This document shows, in pieces, positions 1 through 7,524 of a stretch of DNA of 64,000 nt. The stretch is from an uncultured Umboniibacter sp. (GTDB lineage: Bacteria > Pseudomonadota > Gammaproteobacteria > Pseudomonadales > DSM-25080), in NCBI RefSeq assembly GCF_947497555.1, contig NZ_CANMGY010000001.1, positions 62,001-126,000 on the forward strand. Direction: 5' to 3'. The position numbers and the translations under genes are program-made. The notes below the pieces were generated by a model. The model was not told the DNA's origin. It did not search any database and saw only the letters and a list, made by a program, of their open reading frames with translations. Position 1 is the first letter of the stretch. Each line of letters starts with the position of its first letter.

Positions 1-79
1 TGAATAGGCGTACCCATTGGCAGGAAGCCTACCTGGGTCGAAACTATTCGAGAAGGTGAGCTGGCCCACCTCAAGCTGA
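1..79. other. window edge, no gene assigned
   Basis: This short stretch lies downstream of the cupin gene. On the plus strand an open frame runs from position 3 to a TGA at 57-59 and could be the last residues of a gene entering from outside, but 18 codons are too few to identify. On the minus strand an ATG near position 21 could begin a following gene. Neither reading can be supported. Confidence 0.2.
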
Positions 80-742
80 TTACTCAGGAAGATGCCCTAC
101 CTTTACGTAAATCAGCGCACCATCTTCCTTCGTAAAGGGGTTGTGGGCGCTTAAGTGTGGGCTTCGGAGCCAGCTTCCCGTTGGATAACTACCGTGCTCG
201 TCATGGAAAGTCCCTTCCAGCACGAAGATTTCCTCCCCCCCCCAATGGCGATGAGGTTGAAACTGGGTATTCGGAGCCCAACGAACCAACGCAACACTCT
301 CACCTTCAAACTGATGTAGCGATAGCACACTCAAACCCGGCACCAGTCCTGGGCTGAATTCGGCCTGCTGAGTCTTCACACTAAACTGTGCTTGATCCTG
401 CTGCGCAAACTGCTGTAGCTTGACGAAGATCGTGGCGCCTTCGGAGCCAATACGAGGCGTATGCGAAGTACCAATTGGATTACGCACATAGCTGCCTGCC
501 GGATACTCACCGTGTTCGTCGGCAAACACTCCTGCCAGCACGATAAACTCTTCCCCGCCAATATGAGTATGCGGAGAGAATTCGGAATTCGGTGCATAGC
601 GAACAATTGAGGTGGCTCTAGCGGATTCTTCACCAACGCGGTCTAGCATCATACGTTCCACCCCAGGCATGGGAGAGTCTACCCATTGATAGTCCTCAGG
701 TATTACCACTTCACGACGTTTGAAATCACTTCTTAACTGCAT
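80..742 (-). CDS. bicupin protein, ChrR-like cupin
   Basis: A 220-residue protein made of two cupin barrels. The first carries metal-ligand-like H58, H60 and E64 in PHTHIGGEE; the second has H164, H166 and E170 in PHRHWGGEE. This tandem pattern is typical of the ChrR-type cupin family, whose founding member is a zinc-binding anti-sigma partner, although many relatives are free-standing proteins of unknown role. No adjacent ECF sigma factor is visible, so an anti-sigma role is not supported. I chose ATG at 742 because GAGG lies six bases upstream; an upstream in-frame GTG at 754 would overlap that ribosome site. Substrate or signal is unknown; the fold assignment is firm. Confidence 0.8.
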   Translation of the reverse strand: MQLRSDFKRREVVIPEDYQWVDSPMPGVERMMLDRVGEESARATSIVRYAPNSEFSPHTHIGGEEFIVLAGVFADEHGEYPAGSYVRNPIGTSHTPRIGSEGATIFVKLQQFAQQDQAQFSVKTQQAEFSPGLVPGLSVLSLHQFEGESVALVRWAPNTQFQPHRHWGGEEIFVLEGTFHDEHGSYPTGSWLRSPHLSAHNPFTKEDGALIYVKVGHLPE

Positions 743-864
743 AGCTAGCCTCACTCAATGACGGGGCTATCCTAGCACTCGGATAAGCTGTGAAAACTGC
801 TAATAACCGAAGCGGGTTGAATTAATCCATGAGGAGCTATTCAACGAAGACGTCGCTGCTTGGC

Positions 865-1386
865 TTACTCGTGCAGCCAAGCAGCGTGTTTTGGTGCTTT
901 TTTAGTTTCCGCCCACTCTTCAATCATAGGCTGAGCCACATCCTTCAAACGCTTCATCATTTCCGGGGTAGCGGTATTCACAGCAACCTCTAAGCGATGT
1001 CCATTTGGATCAAAGAAGTAGATAGATTGAAAGATAGTATGATTGACCGGGCCAATCACATTTAAACCCGCTGCGACGGCTTGCTCCTTGGCTGCCAATA
1101 GCGCATCCATTGTCTCTACCTCAAAGGCGATGTGCTGAACCCACTCAGGCGTATTATTGTCTCGGCCCATGCGCGGCGAGTTTGGAATTTCAAAAAAGGC
1201 CAGTACATTACCCATTCCGGCATCCAAAAACACGTGCATATAGGGATCGGGCTCCTTGGTTGAAGGCACCTCATCCTCGGCAATCGCCAGCTGGAAATCC
1301 ATTCCCATTACTCGCTGATAGAACTCAACAGTTTCCTTGGCGTCATTACAACGATACGCTACGTGGTGGATTCGCTTTATGTTCAT
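865..1386 (-). CDS. VOC family (glyoxalase-fold) protein
   Basis: A 173-residue vicinal-oxygen-chelate protein. It begins with the metal-binding-like HHVAYRC motif, followed by a second beta-alpha-beta module with HIAFEV, and ends with the conserved FFDPNGHRLEV strand supplying the final Glu ligand. This places it in the glyoxalase/bleomycin resistance/dioxygenase superfamily. It starts 14 bases after the hppD stop codon with a GAGGAG ribosome site, so it is co-transcribed with hppD and probably acts in, or protects, tyrosine/homogentisate catabolism. The exact reaction cannot be read from the sequence. The C-terminal 30 residues are charged and lie outside the VOC fold. Confidence 0.82.
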   Translation of the reverse strand: MNIKRIHHVAYRCNDAKETVEFYQRVMGMDFQLAIAEDEVPSTKEPDPYMHVFLDAGMGNVLAFFEIPNSPRMGRDNNTPEWVQHIAFEVETMDALLAAKEQAVAAGLNVIGPVNHTIFQSIYFFDPNGHRLEVAVNTATPEMMKRLKDVAQPMIEEWAETKKAPKHAAWLHE

Positions 1387-1400
1387 CGTTACTCCTCGCC

Positions 1401-2477
1401 TTAGTCGGCCGAGATTACGCCACGGTTTAGCTGATCGCGTTCAATTGATTCGAACAGCGCCTTGAAGTTACCCTCGCCGAATCCGTCGTCCTTCTTACGT
1501 TGGATGAATTCGAAGAATACTGGACCAATTAGGGTTTCGGAGAAGATTTGTAGTAGCAGACGAGGGTCGCCATCTTCGGTTGACCCATCCATTAGGATGC
1601 CCCGTGACTTAAGCTCTTCCACTGGTTCTCCATGCCCAGGTAGACGAGTTTCTAGCATCTCGTAATAGGTCTCTGGCGGCGCGGTCATGAAAGGTACACC
1701 GCGCTCTTTGAGGCGATCCCAGGTATCAATGATATCGTCGCAATCAAAGGCAATATGCTGAATGCCTTCGCCGTTATAGGCCATCAGGAATTCTTCAATT
1801 TGGCCCGTGGTGCTAGAGGCTTCTTCGTTAAGCGGAATACGGATTAAGCCATCCGGCGCCGACATGGCCTTAGAAAAGAGGCCCGTGTACTCACCCTTGA
1901 TATCAAAATAACGAATCTCGCGGAAATTGAACAAACGCTCGTAAAAATCAGCCCAATAGGACATCCGGCCGCGATAAACATTGTGCGTTAAATGGTCGAT
2001 GATCTTTAAACCACAGCCCTCTGGGTTAGGATCTACGCCATCTAGATAAACGAAATCAATATCATAAATGCTATTTTTATCACCGTAGCGGTCAATCAAA
2101 TATAGCGGCGCACCGCCGATACCTTTGATAGCGGGTAAACGAAGTTCCATCGGGCCCGTTGGAATTTCAACCGGCTGCGCACCCATTTCTAGAGCACGTG
2201 CATAGGCTTTCTGCGCATCTTTCACGCGAAATGCCATACCACAGGCAGAGGGGCCATGTTCTTCAGCAAAATACGCGGCGAAGCTATTTGGCTCATTGTT
2301 AATAATGAAGTTAATGCCACCCTGACGATACAGGACAACGTCCTTTGAGCGGTGCTTAGCAACAAGGCTAAAGCCCATCAGTTCAAAAACAGGCTCGAGA
2401 ACACCTGGCTCAGGCGAGGCAAACTCAACAAACTCAAAGCCATCTAGGCCCATTGGATTTTCAAATAGATCTGGCAT
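1401..2477 (-). CDS. hppD: 4-hydroxyphenylpyruvate dioxygenase
   Basis: A 358-residue, full-length bacterial HPPD, the Fe(II) enzyme that converts 4-hydroxyphenylpyruvate to homogentisate in tyrosine breakdown. It has the two-module VOC fold. The three iron ligands are visible as H162 ([10 protein letters not shown]), H241 ([11 protein letters not shown]) and E323 ([19 protein letters not shown]), at nearly the positions known for Pseudomonas HPPD. The C-terminal gate helix [14 protein letters not shown] is present. The start is fixed by GGAGATAAGAA before ATG. It leads an operon with the downstream VOC gene and diverges from the fumarylacetoacetate hydrolase gene. Homogentisate 1,2-dioxygenase is not in this window. 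The intergenic palindromes suggest repression by a dimeric regulator. Confidence 0.97.
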   Translation of the reverse strand: MPDLFENPMGLDGFEFVEFASPEPGVLEPVFELMGFSLVAKHRSKDVVLYRQGGINFIINNEPNSFAAYFAEEHGPSACGMAFRVKDAQKAYARALEMGAQPVEIPTGPMELRLPAIKGIGGAPLYLIDRYGDKNSIYDIDFVYLDGVDPNPEGCGLKIIDHLTHNVYRGRMSYWADFYERLFNFREIRYFDIKGEYTGLFSKAMSAPDGLIRIPLNEEASSTTGQIEEFLMAYNGEGIQHIAFDCDDIIDTWDRLKERGVPFMTAPPETYYEMLETRLPGHGEPVEELKSRGILMDGSTEDGDPRLLLQIFSETLIGPVFFEFIQRKKDDGFGEGNFKALFESIERDQLNRGVISAD

Positions 2478-2513
2478 TTCTTATCTCCACTTATACGCCA
2501 TCTTGCATTCGGC

Positions 2514-2555
2514 TTAGTTTCACATGAAACCAACATTAGTTTCTTATGTAACTAA
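2514..2555. promoter_or_regulatory. paired palindromic operators upstream of hppD
   Basis: Two 20-bp sites, TTAGTTTCACATGAAACCAA at 2514-2533 and TTAGTTTCTTATGTAACTAA at 2536-2555, start 22 bp apart, which places them on the same DNA face. They sit just upstream of the hppD start. Together with a third copy at 2651-2670 they define the pattern TTAGTTTC-N3-TGwAACYAA. The dyad symmetry suggests a MarR-like or similar dimeric repressor; no such gene lies in the window. Confidence 0.7.
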
Positions 2556-2650
2556 TGTCAATACTCAACAGTCACTTTCGCGGTGTATCTTCAACAAGTT
2601 GGCTCTTGCTTGGCTAAAACAGGTGGAGCTATTCGCTCACCTATGCTATT

Positions 2651-2670
2651 TTAGTTTCACCTGTAACTAT
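2651..2670. promoter_or_regulatory. palindromic operator upstream of fumarylacetoacetate hydrolase gene
   Basis: The sequence TTAGTTTCACCTGTAACTAT repeats the palindrome found twice nearer hppD. It lies 22 bases before the chosen start of the hydrolase gene and overlaps a TATAAA-like -10 element at about 2669-2674, a position suited to repression. Confidence 0.68.
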
Positions 2671-2691
2671 AAAATCAAGTGGGAGACATCC

Positions 2692-3678
2692 ATGAAGCTC
2701 GCTTCACTCAAACACGGCCGCGATGGCAACCTGGTAGTGGTATCGAAAGATTTAAGCCGCGCGACCTCGGCTAGCACCGTAGCACCAACCCTTCAGGCAG
2801 CCTTGGATGACTGGGCTAACTGCGAGCCAAAGTTAGCAGCAATCTATAAAGCACTAAATGAAGGCTCTACAGAGAGCTTCGCATTTGATCCTGCGGGTTG
2901 TGATGCACCGCTACCTCGCGCATATCACTGGGCTGATGCCAGTGCTTACGTTACTCACGTAGAATTAGTCCGCAAAGCGCGTGGCGCAGAGTTACCTGAT
3001 TCGTTCTGGGTGGACCCTTTGATGTATATGGGCGCTTCCGATGCCTTCATTGGACCTCGCGACGACGTACTCGTTGAAAGCGAGGATTGGGGCATAGATT
3101 TAGAGGCCGAGGTTGCGGTCTTCACCGATGATGTTCCAGCAGGAACACCCGCTCACCTTGCCGGGCAGCACATTAAATTACTGGCGCTCGTGAACGACGT
3201 ATCGCTGCGCAACCTGATTCCTGCTGAGCTTGGCAAGCAATTTGGATTCTATCAGTCCAAACCTTGGACCGCGTTTACGCCCGTAGCGGTAACACCCGAC
3301 GAACTGGGTGATGCGTGGGTAGATAACAAGTTGCACCTCCCCTTGATTGCTAAGGTTAATAATAAACAACTCGGCGCACCGAATGCAGGCGTTGACATGA
3401 CCTTCAATTTCGCGGAACTGATTGCCCATGCTGCCAAGTCTCGATCATTAATGACCGGCACGGTAATCGGTTCAGGCACCGTCTCTAACAAAGGAAGCTT
3501 ATTAGGCTCCTGCTGTTTAGCAGAAGTGCGCTGCCTGGAAACCATCGCTGATGGCAAACCAAGTACCCCATTCCTTAGCTTTGGCGACTCGGTTCAAATT
3601 GATATGCTTAACGCCGAGGGTGAGAGTATCTTTGGTCAAATTGATCAACGCATGGTTAAGCACACGCCGCCAGCTTAA
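2692..3678 (+). CDS. fumarylacetoacetate hydrolase family protein
   Basis: A 328-residue FAH-fold protein, expected to hydrolyse fumarylacetoacetate to fumarate and acetoacetate in the last step of tyrosine degradation, acting in the cytoplasm. Metal-binding acidic residues are visible in WGIDLEAEVAVF and in LALVNDVSLR, and the conserved GSGTVSNKG turn follows. The frame is open back to 2524, but I place the start at 2692: it has a GGGAG ribosome site and begins the conserved MKLASLKHGRDG sequence, while the upstream part contains operator DNA. Its divergence from hppD and its shared operators support the tyrosine role over other members of this broad hydrolase family. Confidence 0.9.
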   Translation: MKLASLKHGRDGNLVVVSKDLSRATSASTVAPTLQAALDDWANCEPKLAAIYKALNEGSTESFAFDPAGCDAPLPRAYHWADASAYVTHVELVRKARGAELPDSFWVDPLMYMGASDAFIGPRDDVLVESEDWGIDLEAEVAVFTDDVPAGTPAHLAGQHIKLLALVNDVSLRNLIPAELGKQFGFYQSKPWTAFTPVAVTPDELGDAWVDNKLHLPLIAKVNNKQLGAPNAGVDMTFNFAELIAHAAKSRSLMTGTVIGSGTVSNKGSLLGSCCLAEVRCLETIADGKPSTPFLSFGDSVQIDMLNAEGESIFGQIDQRMVKHTPPA

Positions 3679-3688
3679 ACTGTAGATT

Positions 3689-3727
3689 CCATAGATCCAA
3701 GGCGCTATGCAAGCCTTGGATCTATGG
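3689..3727. terminator. long perfect inverted repeat
   Basis: Perfect 15-bp arms (CCATAGATCCAAGGC at 3689-3703 and its complement at 3713-3727) flank a 9-base loop, eleven bases after the hydrolase stop codon. No T-run follows, so it may act as a 3' stabilising stem or a Rho-assisted stop rather than a classic terminator. The remaining bases to 3918 hold only a possible promoter (TTGAGT, 16 bases, TATTAC near 3872-3899) for the next gene. Confidence 0.55.
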
Positions 3728-3918
3728 ACGTAACGATTACCTCGCCTAAATGTTCTTCACTACTCCACACCCTCTTTCAATCAGCATAACGTTGCCTGGA
3801 CCGGTCTAAATCTGTCATTGGCTAGATCCACCTGCCCCCCTGTGATGTCGCAAAACCCAGAATGTCTACTAAGCTTGAGTGGTTAACTATCTAAGCTATT
3901 ACTACAGGGGAATTCAGT

Positions 3919-4440
3919 ATGAAACGGACTATTCAGATTGCGTTGATCGCGCTGGCCTGCCCAATGGCAGCCGTGGCAGAGAATCAATTTCGCATTGGCG
4001 GTGAGTTTAGCGCGTCACAGGAAACTGAAAATGACTTCGGTGATTCCACCGCGGTACAAGCTCAATTCGTGGGTGAATATATCTTCAACCAAACCTTTAG
4101 TATCAATATCGAAGTGGGTAAGTATGTAAACAGCGCCGACGACGTCGACGTCGAAGTTAGTGCTTTGCTATTACAAAGCTTCGCAACGCTTTATCTGCCT
4201 ATCAATGATAGTTTTCGCCTCTATGGCGGTGCGGGTTATTACTGGATGAACGACGCTGATCTGTGCGGAGATGATAACTGCATTACCTTCGATGATTTCA
4301 GCACCTCAGATTACGCCATCCAAGGAGGACTTGAATTCGGTGATTTGGATGGTTGGGCGTTTGCGGTTGAATACGAAGGTCTTCAGGGTAATGATGACTT
4401 TGAGAACTCGATAGGCTTTCGCTTTGGGTATGCTTTTTAG
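3919..4440 (+). CDS. small outer-membrane beta-barrel protein
   Basis: A 173-residue exported protein. Residues 1-20 form a signal peptide ending in AVAE. The mature part alternates polar and hydrophobic residues in eight or so strands (for example QAQFVGEYIFN and FRLYGGAGYYW) and ends in GFRFGYAF, the aromatic C-terminus recognised by the BAM machinery. It fits the OmpA-like/porin-family beta-barrel superfamily. A CGDDNC pair of cysteines in an external loop could form a disulphide. It has its own ribosome site (GGGGAATTCAGT) and no operon partner. Function is not predictable. Confidence 0.75.
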   Translation: MKRTIQIALIALACPMAAVAENQFRIGGEFSASQETENDFGDSTAVQAQFVGEYIFNQTFSINIEVGKYVNSADDVDVEVSALLLQSFATLYLPINDSFRLYGGAGYYWMNDADLCGDDNCITFDDFSTSDYAIQGGLEFGDLDGWAFAVEYEGLQGNDDFENSIGFRFGYAF

Positions 4441-4538
4441 GATTTAATCTAACCGCTATGAGCCCGCAGAGGGTTAAATTCTGCGAGGCTCATGAACGTG
4501 CTAATTCATACGCTATCGAAGCGTGCGATAGTTAAGCT

Positions 4539-5207
4539 TTAGAAGCGGTAACCAAGGACGACTGAGTAGCTTTCTGTCTTCGTTTCAAAGTCTGCGTACT
4601 GATATTCGGCTGCAATTTCAAACGAGTAATTAACGAAAAATCGCATGCCTAACCCATAGACTGGATCGGTACCTGAATTTTCCTGAACAACCTCTCGATC
4701 AAGATCAGGGAAACTTAATACCTTCTCCGAACTCCAGTTCATTGCGCCTACCCGAGCATCGATAAACCATGATTTACTAAGAGGAAGTGAAAAGCGTGCT
4801 GAAGCCCCATAGGCATCACCCGATCCTGGTATTCCACTGGCCAAAATATCTGGCAGTGCGTCAGGATCAATAACCTGACCAACTAAGAGAGTTCGTGTGC
4901 TCTCATAATCCTGATAGAGTCCTTCCACGGCGATATACTCATTAAATTCATAACCGCCACGGATGAAAAAAGTGGTGCTTGAGGTATCAAAGGAAACATT
5001 GGTCACATCAACACCAGCATCGCCAATTAACTCCAACAGTCGTCCTTCATTCGTGTCGACGTTCAGCCCGCCTACACCAAAATTCACATACATGTCATCG
5101 GCTACCGCTGCAGTTGAGCAGATGGCTGCGGCAGCGAATACACACGTCATTTTTGAACTTATCTTACACAATTTAGCCAACGGGTTATTCCAACGAGTTT
5201 GTGCCAC
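4539..5207 (-). CDS. outer-membrane beta-barrel protein
   Basis: A 222-residue predicted outer-membrane protein. A long N-terminal segment contains a hydrophobic stretch ending TAAVADDM, read as a signal peptide of about 37 residues. The rest is barrel-like strands (FFIRGGYEFNEYIAVEGLY, FEIAAEYQYADF) ending in VVLGYRF, the typical C-terminal Phe signature. The start is GTG at 5207, chosen because a strong GGAGG lies seven bases upstream; a more usual signal peptide would begin at the internal Met 20 (KISSKMTCVF). It is convergent with the preceding barrel gene. Role unknown. Confidence 0.75.
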   Translation of the reverse strand: MAQTRWNNPLAKLCKISSKMTCVFAAAAICSTAAVADDMYVNFGVGGLNVDTNEGRLLELIGDAGVDVTNVSFDTSSTTFFIRGGYEFNEYIAVEGLYQDYESTRTLLVGQVIDPDALPDILASGIPGSGDAYGASARFSLPLSKSWFIDARVGAMNWSSEKVLSFPDLDREVVQENSGTDPVYGLGMRFFVNYSFEIAAEYQYADFETKTESYSVVLGYRF

Positions 5208-5358
5208 AGTTAAACCTCCAAGTGATTGTTTGATGCTTTTTTATTCACACCAGAATGATTCCATTATAACTTAGTATAAAGCTTTGCGCCATGAAGCCCG
5301 AGGGCCCCTTCGACTCGTTTCAAGGCCAGTGCGAGATGAGCTGATAACACTCTTTAAG

Positions 5359-5985
5359 TTACCGAGGTGGATCAATAGACCTGCCCGATGAAGTATTCAC
5401 CCTAAACCACCCCGCTATGGAATATCTATCGGCTTTAGCTGGTAGGACCTCATGGGGAAACTCATCACTGAGAAATAGCACCACGGTGCCAGCCTCCGGA
5501 ATAACACGAAGCCCAGTGCTGTCCTCATCATTCTGATACAACACCAACTCTCCGCCATCGCCGGGATTCCAATCTTCATTCAGATACGTCACCAACGACA
5601 GTACTCGATTAGTCCGCCCTTTGAAGGCGTCTACATGACGGCCATAGAATCGCCCTGGTGCATAGTGGGCGAAATGACTTTCGAAGGAGAATAGCCCTAG
5701 GAACAAACGTTGGTTTAGCGCTAATTGCAGCTCACTACACCAGTCTAACCAAGCTTCGCCTGCCGCTGAACGATCATCAATCCAGTCTATCTCATCGGAC
5801 CGAATGGACTCATTTTGCTGGTGTTGATCGGCTCTGCCTACCCCCGCCTGACGATACTGCCTCTCCGTGGTGGTTCGTGCCGATTGCATCAGTAAATTAC
5901 AGAGGTCCCCAGGCATCGCATTCGGAAGGATACAATAGCCAACACGGGCTATTTCATTAGCAATTTGCTGCGGAGCATTTGTCAT
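5359..5985 (-). CDS. 2OG-Fe(II) oxygenase, prolyl-hydroxylase type
   Basis: A 208-residue protein with the double-stranded beta-helix of Fe(II)/2-oxoglutarate dioxygenases, P4Hc (SM-20/PHD) class. The iron ligands are visible as H and D in GRHVDAFKG and the distal H in DEFPHEVLP; the 2-oxoglutarate-binding basic residue is likely the Arg of DRYSIAGWFR. The conserved GGELVLYQ strand is present. Relatives hydroxylate prolines or other residues, but the target here is unknown. ATG at 5985 is preferred over the in-frame TTG at 6003 because AGGGA sits just upstream. It follows the DUF1993 gene by 28 bases and is probably co-transcribed with it. Confidence 0.85.
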   Translation of the reverse strand: MTNAPQQIANEIARVGYCILPNAMPGDLCNLLMQSARTTTERQYRQAGVGRADQHQQNESIRSDEIDWIDDRSAAGEAWLDWCSELQLALNQRLFLGLFSFESHFAHYAPGRFYGRHVDAFKGRTNRVLSLVTYLNEDWNPGDGGELVLYQNDEDSTGLRVIPEAGTVVLFLSDEFPHEVLPAKADRYSIAGWFRVNTSSGRSIDPPR

Positions 5986-6013
5986 TAGGATTATCCCTTG
6001 CAAAGCTGCAAGC

Positions 6014-6541
6014 TTAGCTAGACGCTAAACCAACCGTCATCTGGCCAAGAAAATCTCGCTTACCCAAAGGTACGCCATCCGCGCGAAGCAGGTTGTATAC
6101 GGTTGCCGCATGAAAATATAAGTTCGGTAGGGTAAACGACATCACAAAATTTTCCATCGTAAAGGGCAATTCAACGCCAGTCATTCGAAAGTACATTGGC
6201 TGACCGCTTAGCGCGTTTATCTCTGCTGGAGTGATTGCCGCAAGCTGATCCCTGTCCGCAATTAAATGCTCTATCGCGGCGTTAAGGTTCACGTCTTCCA
6301 CGTTCTGTGGCGGATTGAATTCACCATTCAACAAGCCACGAGCGGCGTTGAGGCTGTGATGACGAACAGAGTGCAATTGCCTTAGTAACTCCCACATGTC
6401 ATCGGCCATTCGCAGTTGCAATGCCGCATCGCCCGTCTCTTCTCGTTGCTGGTAAAATGTTTGCGCCTTCTTCATGGTCGCAATCGTGCTATCTAATACC
6501 CGAAGATAGCTGGCTACGCTGAGGTCGTAGAGTGAAGTCAT
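6014..6541 (-). CDS. DUF1993 family protein
   Basis: A 175-residue, mostly alpha-helical cytoplasmic protein matching the DUF1993 family: it begins with the typical SLYDLSVASYLRVLDSTIATMKKA helix region, and later has the conserved MYFRMTGVELPFTMENFVMSFTLPNLYFHAATVYNLLR block and the GVPLGKRDFLG ending. The family is thought to adopt a DinB-like four-helix fold, but no activity is established. The histidines at LHSVRHHSL and FHAATVY could bind metal. The ribosome site is AGGAAATAGAT. It leads a two-gene unit with the oxygenase. Confidence 0.85.
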   Translation of the reverse strand: MTSLYDLSVASYLRVLDSTIATMKKAQTFYQQREETGDAALQLRMADDMWELLRQLHSVRHHSLNAARGLLNGEFNPPQNVEDVNLNAAIEHLIADRDQLAAITPAEINALSGQPMYFRMTGVELPFTMENFVMSFTLPNLYFHAATVYNLLRADGVPLGKRDFLGQMTVGLASS

Positions 6542-6690
6542 ATCTATTTCCTACCTTATAATTGGGCTAGAGTTTGAGTGTAATTTATCGCACGCGAATT
6601 GTCTGCAAAACTCAGGTTCTAACCGCTCTTCTGGTGTGGGATAATCACAGCCAACACATATAACTACTAAGCGTTACTGCGAGGCTGACT

Positions 6691-7437
6691 ATGAAGAAAT
6701 TTGCTCTGGGATTACTGCTTTTACTGATAATTGGCGTAGTGGGTGGCGGTATCTTCGCTAAACAGAAGCTCGATTATTTTTTGAATCATGACCTTGCACC
6801 GTTAGTGAGTGAATCAACCGGCCTTCAGGTTGAAATTGGCTCCGTAAACTTGAGCCTTTTGTCTGGCCAAGTCGAGATTAGCAACTTTACGATTGCCAAC
6901 CCGCCGGGTTACAGCTCCGCAAAGGCGGTTAGTTTCTCCACCTTAAGGCTGTCGCTAGACCCGCTGACTCTCATCAGCCAGCCCATTCACGTCCAAGAAT
7001 TCCTTTTGGCTGAGCCGGCTGTACTCGTTGAGGCCAATAGTGCTTACCAAACTAATATTCAAGCTATGCTCGATGAATTGGAAACTCGCTTCCCTGCTGA
7101 GTCTGGTTCATCTGAAGTAGCTACCAAAGCGCAAAATACGACCGATGCTCGCGTACGTATTGACGCCTTCACCATTGATAGTGCTCAACTGACTGTGGAT
7201 GCCTCCGCTCTCAATCAAACCAGCCAATCCATTCGCCTGCCCGTACTCAGCATAGAACCCATTGGCGTTCCCGACGGTGTAGCGGCCAACGAAGCTGCGC
7301 GGATTATCATGATGGCATTATTAGAGGATGCTAAGGCTCAGGCTACTGAAGCGCTTAAAGACGCTGCCGAAGATCGTGCCAAAGAGGAACTTGAAGAACG
7401 AGCGAGAGGCTTGCTTGAGGACATTTTTAAGCGCTAA
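6691..7437 (+). CDS. AsmA-like membrane-anchored protein
   Basis: A 248-residue protein with a single N-terminal membrane helix (residues 4-22), followed by a beta-rich segment (GLQVEIGSVNLSLLSGQVEISNFTIANPPGY region) characteristic of AsmA/DUF748-type proteins, and then a charged helical C-terminus from about residue 205 rich in Ala, Glu and Lys. AsmA-like proteins span the periplasm and are linked to lipid transport and outer-membrane homeostasis; this one is much shorter than AsmA or TamB and may be an accessory version. No neighbour clarifies the role. Confidence 0.65.
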   Translation: MKKFALGLLLLLIIGVVGGGIFAKQKLDYFLNHDLAPLVSESTGLQVEIGSVNLSLLSGQVEISNFTIANPPGYSSAKAVSFSTLRLSLDPLTLISQPIHVQEFLLAEPAVLVEANSAYQTNIQAMLDELETRFPAESGSSEVATKAQNTTDARVRIDAFTIDSAQLTVDASALNQTSQSIRLPVLSIEPIGVPDGVAANEAARIIMMALLEDAKAQATEALKDAAEDRAKEELEERARGLLEDIFKR

Positions 7438-7524
7438 GCCAATCTCGCAGAAGAATTAACACATGAGTAAAGCATTCATGGCGCAAGTGATGCTGTTTGG
7501 GAAATATGATATGAAGGCTTCGCT

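Noticed and set aside
1110-1430. 106-codon plus-strand frame opposite the VOC gene
   Set aside because: It overlaps a well-supported gene entirely and encodes no recognisable protein.
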